A stretch of DNA of 64,000 nucleotides from Sodiomyces alkalinus F11 (lineage: Eukaryota; Ascomycota; Sordariomycetes; Glomerellales; Plectosphaerellaceae). The notes beneath the pieces are model-generated. The model made no database searches. It was not told where the DNA came from and saw only the letters and a list, made by a program, of their open reading frames with translations. This document shows, piece after piece, positions 11,301 to 22,887 of the stretch; the first letter of the stretch is position 1; each line of letters begins with the position of its first letter. Both the position numbers and the translations under genes were made by a program. The stretch covers positions 845,799-909,798 of the forward strand of contig NW_021167089.1 in NCBI RefSeq assembly GCF_003711515.1. The letters run 5' to 3'.

Positions 11301-14150
11301 ATAATAACCGATCTATACCTTCGGTTCCAGCCTTTATAGGTAATTTCTTTTAGCTTAGGTATCGCGCGTTTTTATAAAGGCTTTATAGCCGTACACTCGC
11401 AGGTACGTAAGGTTAGGTTAACGGCCGCGTAGGCCTTCGTATAGCGTTCGCCAGTCGTTAATATATCGTAGCGTTCTATTATACAGATATATAATAGTCT
11501 TAAAGATCTTAGACTAGATAGATATAGGCAGATTAGCTCTAATCCTTATAGCCCTCGCCCTTCTCTTAACGATACCTCTAATCCATTCTATAACGCCGTT
11601 CTAATCCTATAAATATAATACTAACGGCTAGCCTTCTACCCCCTTAGCAGCGAGGAAAGTAATAACTTCTAGGTGCTAAAATATCTTAGAATCGGCCCGT
11701 AGAACGCGTGGCCTAACATCGAATTAGGTCTTAAGCAGGGCAAAAACATCCTTTAGAGCGTGTAGGATAAAGCCTTAGTCTCTCTTCTATAGGTAGTAAT
11801 CCCACGTATAACCTATATACACGTTTATAACGAATATAATAAACTTATATAGTCCGCCCACTAATTACTCCGCCTCTTCTAGATCGTGAAAATTAATAGC
11901 TAGGGCCTCTCCGGGCTTTAACGGGTAAAGGGATAGTATCCGCCGGATCTGCGTAGGCACTTACGATTACCCACACGCGTTATAGTCTATTATACGAGGT
12001 CCCTTTATCTTTACCCCCTAAGTGGCGTCGACGATCTTTATAAGAGTATCGGTACCGTAGTGGCCGAGGCGTTCGTGCCACCGTTATACCGTGGTCTTCT
12101 ACAGTTACCGCAGTTATCGTGATCTTCTATACGGGTTATCGCGGGGGTGCCTTACCGAGACCGCGAACGCGGTAACGGCCATAGCTTCCGCGCGCTCGAT
12201 TATATACTAGCCGTGGATATCTAATAGCTTATAAATAGGCCGGTCGTCGGCGAAGCTAATAATAGTATCGTTTACGGTATCCTAGCGGTAACCTTATAGG
12301 CGTAGCTAGCGTTCCGAGACGATATTAGTAACGAATTCCTTATAGTATACGATATCACGGAGGCGTAATAGCCTCTTCGTGCCCGATAGGGATTATACAC
12401 ATAGCTTAACGTCTCTATATCCGAGGATAGGAGCCTTATAAGTACCCACCTAAAGCGTTAATAAATTAACCATGTGTAGTCTAATAGCCGTAAAACGGCC
12501 TCGATTATTAAAGATATAGATTAACGATCCTGAGTCTAGGATCGCGTAGTATGATAGCGCTCTGGCTTAGTTAATAGAAAGGGATATCCCCTATTCTTAT
12601 TATAATCTTAATAGTATCGTCGTACGATAACGCGCTACCCCCTAGGTTAGGGGGGCTCTTAGTCTCCCCGTCGCGGTAACGGATAGGTCTTTATAAACTA
12701 TAGTAGTAGGCGTAGTATTATAGAGTTAATCTTCCTAGACTTCCTCTATCTTATTAGCGGTGGCAGCTACTGCTTCCCGCCTTTTCTGTATCGCGGTATC
12801 CACGCGGCTTTTAAAACTATAAATACATATCTTCTTTTCCGCGACCTTTATAATATCTTCACGGCCACGCTAGGTATAAGGGCGTATATCCGGCCTTATA
12901 TACTAATAGGCGGCGGTAGTATAGGTATTCTTATATATCTCGTAAGGCCTCCTTATTACGGGAGGGATAGCCTTTACGGACGTGTTACTACGAGGGCGCT
13001 TCTTCTTAATATTATTATTAGCAGTATCCTCCGTATCGGGGAGGTTTCTAAGGGTGTTAAAGGTGCCTCTCCTAACTCTAGGCTTTATAGCGGTGGATTA
13101 TAGACTTTTTATATTACTAAGAACCGCCCGTAGAGCCTTTACGAAGTCGTTAATCGTTAGTTCGTTTTCCGTAATCTTATCGTAGTTATTTACTAAGTAG
13201 TTATTACTCTATTCCTGGGTAATAAGTCTAACAGCTTTTAACGCGTCTTCTACTTAACGGTCCGCGCTTAATAGTTCTAAAACGTCTATATATTTACAGT
13301 ATATTATCGCTATTATCTAGCTTACCACCTAGGCGTCTATATCCTTAGGTATAGCCTTTATAGGCATGGTGTATTATCGGTATAGGACTAGGGCTTCCTT
13401 ATAGAGGTCTATAGGTATCTGTCCTGCGTGCGCGTGCAGGAGAGTAATCCAGGCCCGCGGGTTATTTACGGTATCATCCTATAGCTAGGCGAGGAGGTTA
13501 TATAACGTGGTGTATACGGTCCTTTCGATATAGGAGCGTACCTTGTTAAACTCCTTCTACTACGCGTCGTAGTCTGCCTTTTCCTCGCGGTATATACGGC
13601 GATTTTACAGGTAGCGCGTACGCCCTTTTTTAGAGAGGTCGTCGATAGACGTGGGCGTCTCAGTCGGTGGTTCTTTCGTTACGGCCGTAACCTTCCGGCG
13701 AGCGGCCGTCTTCCTCTTACCGGTAGCCGTGGCAGCGGCCGTGGTAGCCGTAGATTCTATAGTATCCGTGGCCTCGTTACCCTTTAGCGTAATAGTGGAA
13801 GACGGAGTAGCCGTGACGGTAGTAGCTATAGCCTCCTCTGCGTTAGGGTCCACGGCGAGGGCGTTCTATTTACGAATATTAGGGGGTATAGGTATAGGGA
13901 GGAGATAGGCGTTAGCCTCCTTATCGCTTAGCTTTAGATTAAGGTAGTTATCCTAGCAGGAGGCCGATTTACCACGTACGGTGCGCTCCTAAACTGCCTA
14001 ATCCCTCCAGTTAACAAGGGTCGTGGCGGCCGCCTTCTATTCGGCGTTAGATACGTTAGAAGATATCTTTACTAGATTATCGTTTATCGGTTAGTTAATT
14101 AATAGGTAGGTTAATTAATCTCTTGATTGCTCTGATTAGGTCGATAGTAG
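8400..14150 (-). pseudogene. Element B gag-pol polyprotein relic
   Basis: On the minus strand, in order from 14150 downward: a Thr/Ala-rich gag N-terminal region (open stretch 13853-13605) and the gag body to about 12650. A GAG-pre-integrase motif WHERLGHYG follows at about 12095-12060, then the integrase region and a Thr/Ala repeat linker (11047-10680). Reverse transcriptase carries FYVNDI at about 9690-9670; the second Asp codon of FYVDDI reads Asn by a G-to-A change in a TG context. RNase H reads SDASFRDNPDRKSS and LFGGTVN at about 9180-9050, then AESELLALT-like ESELLALTEAAKE near 9010. Almost every frame interruption is TAG or TAA, replaceable by CAG, CAA or TGG, so the damage is substitutional. 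Confidence 0.8.
10680..11047 (-). repeat. Tandem Thr/Ala-coding repeat inside B pol
   Basis: The string CCGTAGTAATAGCGGTGGC recurs with small variants eight or more times, separated by spacers of variable length. On the minus strand it encodes a degenerate A-T-A-I-T-T-[DG]-K-G repeat in the low-complexity linker between integrase and reverse transcriptase. Confidence 0.75.
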
Positions 14151-14240
14151 TTATTTAAGAGTGCTTTTATAGACGTGATTACTTCTTTGTAGTGGAATAG
14201 GGGGTAGCCTTATTAATATCTGTCGTTTAGGCGTTATAAA

Positions 14241-14253
14241 CCGGGCTTATAAC
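14241..14253 (-). other. Primer-binding site of element B
   Basis: The minus strand directly after the LTR reads GTTATAAGCCCGG. With one A reverted to G, its first 11 bases are complementary to the anticodon stem-loop of initiator tRNA-Met, the half-tRNA primer used by Ty1/copia-group elements. Element A has a similar site (GTTATAAGCCTGG) at 33881-33893. Confidence 0.6.
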
Positions 14254-14536
14254 TATCGCACGTTAAATAGGCACTTTAATAATCAACTTAGTAGAGTAGA
14301 AATCTCGTGTATATATATTATCTTAAGTTATATCTAGGAGAGTCTCTTATACTCTTAATTTGGGTGGTAAAGACTCTGTTATGGGTACTATATCATTTAG
14401 ATCCCATCCGGTCTTTCCGGTATCCACCCTTATTATATCCTAATACCCGAAGTCCCTAATATCCGGAGCCCTTAGTCATAGAGTGGATCCCCCGTGGATC
14501 CCCTATAGACTATATCGTGGTCCTGCCTATACGACA
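14254..14536 (-). repeat. LTR of element B (right copy, 5' LTR in element orientation)
   Basis: 283 bp, paired with 8109-8392. It is followed by the target duplication ACGGT at 14537-14541. Confidence 0.9.
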
Positions 14537-14541
14537 ACGGT

Positions 14542-17500
14542 CGTCTACGAAGGCGGCGTCGGAAGCATAGAAGAGTATAGGCTTTTAGTAGTCTTTATGT
14601 GGTCCAAAGTAGAGGTATAGGGTCTTTATTAAGCCGAGATACTTTAGGTACCTATTAGTAGCCTCGTGATACTATTTTAACGGGTTAGTGCTGAATTCGG
14701 TAAGCCTTAAAGCGGCTTTAGAGACGTTAGGCCGGGTCTGATAGGCGGCGTAGTTAATAGAACCGACCTTCCAAAGATATAGATAGATTAATTCTTTAGT
14801 GGCTTATTAGTCGGTAGTAGATAGTTCTAAAACGTTAGGATAAGGAAGAGGGCTTTTAACCCTGTAACCTCTATAATCCACCTATAACGCCTTTATCTTA
14901 TCGGTGATATAGTTCTTAAGGGAAAGCTAAAGCCTGCATTATTAGCGATCTCGAATAATCCTAATTCCTAGGAGCCACTTAATTAGGCCTAGATCTTTAA
15001 TCTAGAAGTATTACTATATCCGTTATATAAGGTTATTAGTAGTAGATTAATAATCCTTTCTATAGATTAAACTAATATCGTCCACGTAGAAGAATGCGAT
15101 TAGTTCCTTACTTTTAAAGACGTAATCGTCTTTAGTTAATTACTTTAGGTTATACTTACCTAAAACTAAAGAGAGCTATTCGTGCTATAGCTTTAGAGAA
15201 TAGCGGAGGCTATATAACGCGCGGCGTAGCCTTTAAATCCCTCTACGTTATATAGCAGGGCGTTACTTTAAAAGGTCCTTAAGCTATTCGTGGGCTTTAA
15301 GGCCCGTAGCCGACTAGAGCAGCTACTAACCAGAAGGGTCTTTAATATAGATTTCCTCGTTAAGCAGGGTATTAGTAAATACGTTAACGGTGTTAAGTTA
15401 CCGAGTCTCGAGATCAAAGTGGGCTATAATACCTATTAGCGACCTAAAGGTCCTTCTAGCGAGGGTGAAGGCGTAGACGTTAAGGTGGTTATTTAGCTAT
15501 TAATCCCCTTAAACGCATAGGCGTACCTTAAACTTATTAACATAACTAGTAGGATCGACTTTATACTTAAAAACCTATTTAAGGTCTAGTGGCCTTAGAA
15601 CTAATTCAGGCAGTCCTAAGCTATACCCCTGCTAGTAGGACTATTCCCACCGTTTAAAGGTGCCTATTAACCTAAGCGTGCCGACCTCCTAGGAGGCGGC
15701 CTTAATCTATTCCAATTTATAGGGACTCTTCAGCATTTAAGACCAGTTCAGAGGTTCCTCAGGTATATCGCGGTGTAGCAGCGGCTTCTTCGGCATCTCG
15801 ATCTAATTATAGAAGGTATAAAAAGAAGGAGGGGTATAACGGTCGGTTGGACACCTACTATGGGCAGGCCAGTCGGCAGCGGCCGTTAGAACAACAGGAG
15901 GGCGGTTTCTTCTGCTTATAGAAGTAGGTTAGTTAGCTACAGCAGTGGAAGAAGAGGTTTATAAAGACTTAGCTATAACAGGTGGCTCTGCCGTAGCAGG
16001 AGCCGTAGATACCGGATTAACGGCGGTGGCAGTAGTTAATTTCTCTTTAAGAACCGATTAGTCAGGGGATAATAATCCTATCTTAACGGCATCGCCGGTT
16101 ACGGCCGTATCGTTAGATTAATCTTCGGCATCGTTAGGCCGTTTAAAAACAGGCGGTAGATCCGTAGTTCCGGTTAGTGGTGTAGGAGGACCGTTTATAG
16201 TTATTAGAGGAGGGAAAACAGGTGCCGTTAGAGGCATAGTTATAGGTGTAGTTATAGTAGACGTTAAAGCAGGTGCCGCCAGAGGCGTGGAAGGCGTTAT
16301 AGGGCTTATTTACCCTATTCTACGTGCCTATTAATTAGGTGCCTCCTATTATTTCTACTATTATTATTCTTCTACAGATTCTGCAGTAGTTATTAAACCT
16401 ATACCTCTATCCACCCCTCCAAAAGCACCAGCAGTAGCAGCAGCGGCCGCTATGGCCTCCCTTATAGTATTCTCTTCTAGCAGCGTTTAAGGGTGAAAAT
16501 CGACCACGTTAGTAGTAATACCTAAAGGATCGTGGAGTTAATAATCTATAGGCAGATCAAGCTGCTCGAAAACCTTAATTAACATCTTAGATTCGTGGTC
16601 ACGATCTTTATATAGCTGTTTTTCGTTAAAAGTAACGTCTTTTATGCGTAGGATCCTCCCTAATTTTAGCACCTAAATCCGGTATATATTAGTGCTCTCG
16701 TAGCCGATTACATAGCCGATATATACTCTCTCTACGAGCTTAGCGTTACGGTTACGACCTTATTAATAATCTGCGGTTAGTGGATAGACTCTGTAACTAT
16801 GCCTTTTTAGGTGGCTAACGATAGGCTTCGTCAGGATCTTCTTTAGGCCTTATTTATTAATCTAATCCTCTATCTGTCCTTAAGGGGTTTTCTATTAGAG
16901 GTCCTTCCGAGGGATAAGGTTATATAGATATACTATAGTAGCCACTAGTTCTGGCTATATATCCTATTAGATGCCTAAGGCCGTGGCTAGGGTCCTCGCG
17001 ATAGTAAAAATAACACCGCCGTGGCGTTCTGCCTTCGGATTCTACGTGGCTGTGTGTGGCGATAACCTCTTAAGTAAAATCCCTCTCTTATCGGCCTATT
17101 TATCGAAGCCTTTCTAAAGGGATCTTTTTCTATCCAGGCGGATTACTATAATTATATAGTGATACTGCCTTTAAAGGAAGAACTTAAAATTCACTAATAT
17201 AGGTAAGGCTGATTTATAGTCACGCAGGAACCGTATAATAGCTTAACGAGTATAAGGATCGTATAAAAGTATCACGACCTTTATACCGTTATAGGCCTCG
17301 TTAAGCCTAAAAAGGTTAATCTTTACCCTATACCACGGTATCGTTGTTTGGTGGTTAGGCGACTGTCTGGATACTACCTTCTTCGCCTTACTAAGGGTAT
17401 AGGCCTTATAATCCACTATAAGAGGACCTTTTTCTTTAATAACGCCTCCGATAAGGATATCTCTAATTTTATCGAGGGTAGTAGCGCCGGCGTGCCCTAG

Positions 17501-18229
17501 CCTCTTATGCTATAAGCGAGCGTCTGCTACACTTATAGTAGGCGTTATAGAGCTGTTGAAGAAGCTGCTTAGCAGGTGCTGTTAGCGATCCGTTGGAACG
17601 AGGGCGTATTAATCGTTAATATTATTAAGTGGTAGGGCTAATAAGCTCTTTTCGGCAGATCTCTTAACCTTTAAGACCTCGAGGTCAGTGTTAAAAACGA
17701 TACCCTATTCCTTTAATCTTCTGGTTACGATTAAGGTTATTAGGTAATCTTATATAAAAGTAACACGATTTAGTACTAAAACGAAGGGATTACTATATTC
17801 GTCGTCTACTTCTAATTATATCCTGCTATAACCCTTAACTGGCTTAGTCTCTCTATTACCCGTCTAAAAACGATACTCTTCTATAGCAGGTTCGAAGTCC
17901 TGTAGCAGGTATTATTAGTTAGTGATATACCTAGAGGTGCCGGAATCGATTAATAGCTGGTTAAAGAGGTTACTACTAACGTTGCCGTTTAGTTATAGAA
18001 GAGAGTATATTCTATAGGATTCCTTATCGGAATCCTTATCCTGGTTATTAATAAAATTAGATGCCTCTATCGACGATTTGTTCGGCTATAACTTCTAAGA
18101 GTCCTTTTTAGTACCCGTTTTTAGGCTTTTAGCGTCTTTTTCGATATTCTCCCGGAATCTCTTTTAATATTCATTATCCTAGGTCTTAATAATCCGGTCG
18201 TAGCGTTCTAAGATTTCCTTTAAAGGTGT
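14542..18229 (-). pseudogene. Element A pol relic (RNase H start, RT, integrase, protease, gag end)
   Basis: The central part of A between the two nested insertions. Minus-strand landmarks from right to left: the last gag segment (18229-18060) runs into a retropepsin motif IDSGTSRYITN at about 17955-17920. A GAG-pre-integrase motif (HKRLGHAG) lies at about 17520-17487, and the integrase body to about 16600. A Pro/Val/Thr-rich linker spans about 16480-15850. Reverse transcriptase carries an intact FYVDDI at about 15095-15073, and RNase H starts with SDAAFVDD near 14570. It is broken by many TAG/TAA codons; the next segment of the gene continues at 8108 and the preceding one at 32716. Confidence 0.82.
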
Positions 18230-18586
18230 TATAACCGCGCAGATACGGCTTTGGAGTGGTTTGGCACGTGGTCACGTGACCCCCTTTTCAAGGCTACGGG
18301 GTCCACCTCCCACATATATATTAAGGACAGGCGCTGGATATCCCCATTAAGGGACCACTATATAATCATTATCCTCTTTTATAATTACTTTTTCCACGTT
18401 TAAGGTATCTTTCCAGCTTAACTTACGTTACCCTGATCAGAATAGTGACTACCGACCTACTTCTTCGCTAAAGGTTATAGCGGTGTTGGTTATGTTTTGG
18501 TTATGCATCGTGGTTTCGCTAGACTAACCTCTTTATCTGGTCTTTATCTTAACGATCTAGTGCCACTACGTCTTTATCTAGTTATA
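18230..18586 (+). repeat. 5' LTR of element C
   Basis: 357 bp, co-linear with 32355-32711 and sharing CACGTGACCCCCTTTTCAAG and GTGACTACCGACCTACTTC. Differences are almost all C/T or G/A. In the last 70 bp the 5' copy reads TA where the 3' copy keeps CA or TG. Confidence 0.92.
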
Positions 18587-19400
18587 ATATAGTGCTCGGA
18601 GGCGGATTTATTCGGCGTCCCTAAAGTGTTCTAACCCTGATTAGAGTAATAAAGGCGCTCGAGGGAGGTTCCGGCCCTCCTAAACAGACTATTAGTTAAT
18701 AACCCCAAGAAGAATATAAAGATAACGACTAAGGAAGGATTTAACGCTTTAAGACCGAGGGGAGATTAGCCCTAATAAGATTAGGAAAAGAAATAACTAC
18801 TTAGGTAAGAGTTAAAGAACTATTAACACTTTTGATTATAAGACCCACCGCCACGGAGGTAGTAATTATAGCGGAGGAAACCGATTAGATCGTGATAGAG
18901 TTAGATTCCGGATATAGAATAAACTTAATAAGGGGCTCGTAACCCCCACCACTAAGATAGACCCTTATACGACGGCGAAGAAAAGATAAGACCGCCGAGA
19001 GAAGCTTACCCGGATTAGGGTAACTAAACCCTAGCAGATCTAATAAAAAGCTAATACCGAGCGTGGGAGCGAAATAACGATATCTTATAAGAGGACCCGA
19101 TAGTCTAGTAAGGACCTTTATAGACCCCGTAAGCAGGTTATAATACTTCTTCGTAAGACTTAGCGGGTAATGGTTTTAATATTAATATCCGTGAGTATAG
19201 TCCTTTTACTAATAGGTAATCTCCTAATCGTGGGGGGCCTTTTGCTTTAAGGTGAGTTAGAAAAACTAGACCCCGAAGATAAGTATTAAGGAGTAAAACC
19301 TAGGACCACCCTCTCGTTAAAGACCTTATCACTCTTATTAAGACGAGATAATATATATAATAACCTGGCTAGTATCTAGAATACTTATAGAATCTTCTCG
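18587..19400 (+). other. Element C leader between 5' LTR and gag
   Basis: AT-rich, RIP-mutated sequence with no frame that I can assign. A GTAGTAATTATAGCGGAGG segment and several Arg/Lys-rich frames are present. The primer-binding site should start at 18587 (ATATAGTGCTCGGAGG), but I cannot match it to a tRNA with confidence. Confidence 0.35.
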
Positions 19401-21900
19401 CTAGACGATTAGTTCGAAGAACCTTTCCCTAAATACCCTAAGCGCCCTGACCCTATTATTATTATTCGCCTACCCCCTCGCACTTATACCTAAAACACTA
19501 TAGATACTTAGACTTAGTATCGCGAGCCTACCCCTATTATCGTCGTTAGCGACTCCGACGATAAGGCTCCCTCGCCGGCTATTCCCCCTTTTCTTACGCC
19601 TGCCACCTCTACTGCCCCTGATTAGGGGAACGCTTCTAGGCCGACTACTACGTCTACCGCGGCTCCGGCTACTATTTCGATAACTACCCCTATTACTACC
19701 CCTACCTAGCCCGCTTCGAACGCTTCCCCTACCACCGCTAAAGACCTAATTAAGCTACTATAAGCCCTAATAAGCCGTGACCGAGAGAGTACTATTACCG
19801 AGGTTATTAAAGCCCTACCCCCTACTACCACTATATTAAGAGCACCCCTAAATCCCCTCACTACTAGAGCTCCCCGCTTTAGTAGTAAGTCCCTCTCTAT
19901 ATTCCTTTAGTAGTACGATAACTATACTAAGCTTAACCGCCTTAGTAAAGCCGATAAGATTACCTATGTTAACCTATACACGAATACGGCTATTCGCGCC
20001 GCTATCGAACGCCTAGTTAAAGAAGTTTAAGCCGATAAGGGCGGTTAGTCTAATCTAGTTAAGAAGCTCGTTAAAGAGTTCTCTTATCTAAATCCTAACT
20101 ACTAACTTAACTTCTCTTATAAGGTCTATTAGCTTCGGTTAAAGCATAAGACGTATAAGATTAATAGCGTTCGTTAGGGTAGGGACTTACTATAGTAAAT
20201 CACTATCTAGAAGGCTAAGGCCGAGCGGGTTTAAGGTACTTTTATCGAAGACTCCGAGCTCTACGGTATTATCCTTACTATTCTATATAGGGATATCTAT
20301 ATATTTATCGCTAATAAGCTTAAGATTCGAGGCACCGACTTAAGAAAGATAGTTAAGAGCTATAAGCTACTTTTAGACCTACTACACGAGTAGTCTACGG
20401 ATATCTAGGAAGCAGAGGGCAAGCCTATAAATAAGGACGCTATACTAGGTATAGCTAAGTCTAATTAGCCTAATAGTACCGCTTTCCAGCCCACGATCTT
20501 AAGGCGGCCTACTGTAGTCTAGGAGTCTATAGCCTCTTAATCGGATATAGATAAGCTCGCTAACCTCCTCGAGAAGTATACTATTTCCCTTATCTATAAT
20601 AGAGCTAAAGGCGTTAGGGGCATTACCGCCTAAATACTCGCCTTGTTTAAGAGGATAGGCACGGAGAAGGTCTAAGCCCTCCTCGCCACGAAGTCTAATC
20701 TAAAGAATACCTTCTATACCGTCCTTAAGCACGCCTCTTAGCCTATAATAACTGCTTTAGTGCACTTCGCCACCCCTAATCAGGCTAACGGTGCCGCTTC
20801 TTAGCCTAATAACACCTAATATACCGAGGAGATCTACTACGGAGGACCCCGCCCTAGATATAATAACCGGCGTAACGATAGCCGCCCGACCTAGTAACAC
20901 GATAACCGCCCAGGATAGCAGAGAGGTGCCTAGAGTAATAGCTAGCCCCCGCTATCTCGCTACTACTACTACGGCTAAGAAGGGTATCGGAGAGATAACT
21001 ACCCTATCCTAATCCACGATAGCGCCTATAACCTGGTTAAGTAGGAGTTCCCCGCGTATTTAGTTATAGATTAGACCGGTACTTAGGTAGCCTGCCTAAA
21101 GAGCGAGCTACAAGTTAACGAGTACTAGCTATACCGACGCCTTGTACTGTATTAGCTAGCCACTAAGCTCTATAGCCGATTTAAGGAGCTCGTAAACCTC
21201 TATATTAAGACCTTCTAGCCCGCCACCCTCCCCTATAAGACTAATAAGACTAATAGGCTTATAATTAAGTATATAGTTAAGTAGGTATAGAAGTAGTAGA
21301 CCGGTTAGAGTGGTTAGGCTACCTAAGCCACTTAAGCCTTAAGGGTTACTAAGGTCACGGGATCTATTAACTTTATTACTACTAGAGTATATACTACGTC
21401 TATATCTCGATACACTTCGACCGAACCCTCTTCGTATTACTAGGAGTAGTAGAATTAGTAAACCCACGCTAAAAGTAGCTAATTCCCCTAATCAGGCCGT
21501 TTAATAGACCCTATTAACTCCGGAAAGCTCCTAAAGGGTTATAAAGATAGTTAACGACACCGATATAGACGATAGTCTAACTCCTAATTCGATAGCCCCT
21601 ATATCTAGACCCACTACCACCTCGACTACTACCTGGCCTGCCTTATAAGCCTCGGCTTAGAAGGATACTCTTAATTTATTTAACTAGGAGGCTATTATAT
21701 AGAATGTCCGAGAAAAGAGCCTAAAGCACGTTTTAGAGATAGAGGTTAAGGTTCCTATAGTTTACCTCCTCTCCACTAATAAAGCTATCCTCGCGTACTA
21801 TAAGGAGACGCTAAGGTCGATCGGTAGCTAGGTAAAGCCTCGTAAAGTTATCCGCTTAACCCCTAAAAAGGCCTTTTATACGGACTCCCTACCCCTAGGA
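19400..21900 (+). pseudogene. Element C gag relic with zinc knuckle
   Basis: One plus-strand frame can be followed from a Pro/Ser/Thr-rich start (SDSDDKAPSPAIPP at about 19550) through a helical body (TAIRAAIERLVKEV, KLVKEFSYLNPNY, ELYGIILTILYRDIY). At about 20958-21005 it reads YYYYG, stop, EGYRRDNYP, a C-x2-C-x4-H-x4-C zinc knuckle in which Cys (TGT/TGC) and His (CAT) codons have become Tyr by G-to-A and C-to-T changes. The frame continues with ILIHDSAYNLV. The many internal stops are TAG/TAA. The function in a living element would be capsid formation and RNA packaging. Confidence 0.7.
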
Positions 21901-22623
21901 CCCGAATATCCTATATAGTTTACGAATACCACGACTATTACACCTACGCCTAATAATACCCTATCTATCATGCCCGCCCCGATAATTAATAAACTAAAGC
22001 CTCCCACTATTTACGCTAAGTATATAACGATACGGGTTAGCCTAACTAAGCGAATAGCTAAGGCCTACCCTACGGAGAATCGTTTTTACGTAGTTATTAA
22101 TATAGGAGCCGTCTTTAACACTATCCGGCTAGATCTCGTGGAAAAGCTAGGATTACGGAGCCGTATAGGGAAAAGCAATATCGCGATTAAGGGAATTAAC
22201 GACGTGGATAGGGTAAACTACGTAGGATATCTAGAAAAGCACCTCTAGGTCGGGGACTAGTATAAAAAGGTCTATTTCGTCGTAATCGAGGGAATAAGGC
22301 CTAGGATACTTTTTAGCCTGCTATTCTTACTTAATAGTCACGCCTCTTTTACCTATAAGGACGGATAGATCGATATAGACTTCGCCCACGGGGACGCCCG
22401 TATTATCGTCCTTATCGCTAGTAGAGAATAGGTCGACGACCGCCCTTATAAATAAAGCTAGCCTAAGTTTAAAGAGGAGGAGAAGCGTTAAGAAGAGGAG
22501 GATATAATCGATTAGAGTATCGGATAATAGGGGGAGGACGGCGTCCCTTATAGCTAGTCCGGGGCCGTTACCTTAATATCGAGTAACAATAGGACTAGCG
22601 GTTCGCCCAAGTAGGGGGCGAAA

Positions 22624-22887
22624 GAGAAGGAGGAGGCGAGGGAGGAGAAGGAGGAGGCGAGGGAGGAGAAGGAGGAGGCGAGGGAGGAGAAGGAGGAGGC
22701 GAGGGAGGAGAAGGAGGANNNNNNNNNNNNNNNNNNNNNNNNNNNNNNNNNNNNNNNNNNNNNNNNNNNNNNNNNNNNNNNNNNNNNNNNNNNAGAAGGA
22801 GGAGGCGAGGGAGGAGAAGGAGGAGGCGAGGGAGGAGAAGGAGGAGGCGAGGGAGGAGAAGGAGGAGGCGAGGGAGGAGAAGGAGGA
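22624..22887 (+). repeat. 21-bp tandem repeat coding KEEAREE, with assembly gap
   Basis: The unit AAGGAGGAGGCGAGGGAGGAG repeats without visible change on both sides of a gap and encodes a heptad of Lys/Glu/Arg/Ala, likely a single alpha-helix or coiled-coil linker between protease and RT of element C. The unit contains no CA or TG on either strand, so it offers no preferred RIP target. Copy number is unknown because of the gap. Confidence 0.9.
22719..22793. other. Assembly gap (75 N)
   Basis: A run of N within the perfect 21-bp repeat. The gap length is probably nominal, so the true repeat array may be longer or shorter. Confidence 0.98.

Larger units (their letters stand above)
8109..14536 (-). 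mobile_element. Copia-type LTR retrotransposon B, inserted in A
   Basis: 6428 bp with LTRs at 8109-8392 and 14254-14536 (TATCGCA or TGTCG-type start, CGATA/CGACA end) and target duplication ACGGT at 8104-8108 and 14537-14541. Orientation is minus: a purine tract (CACCCCC on plus) abuts the left LTR, and a primer-binding site (CCGGGCTTATAAC on plus, 14241-14253) abuts the right LTR. It interrupts the RNase H of A. Its internal coding sequence is heavily RIP-mutated. Confidence 0.9.

Noticed and set aside
13651..13908. 85-aa open frame on plus within element B
   Set aside because: It lies opposite the Thr/Ala-rich gag frame of B and is a complementary artefact.
22624..22887. CRISPR-like or satellite array
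   Set aside because: Units are contiguous without spacers and in frame with a retrotransposon polyprotein.
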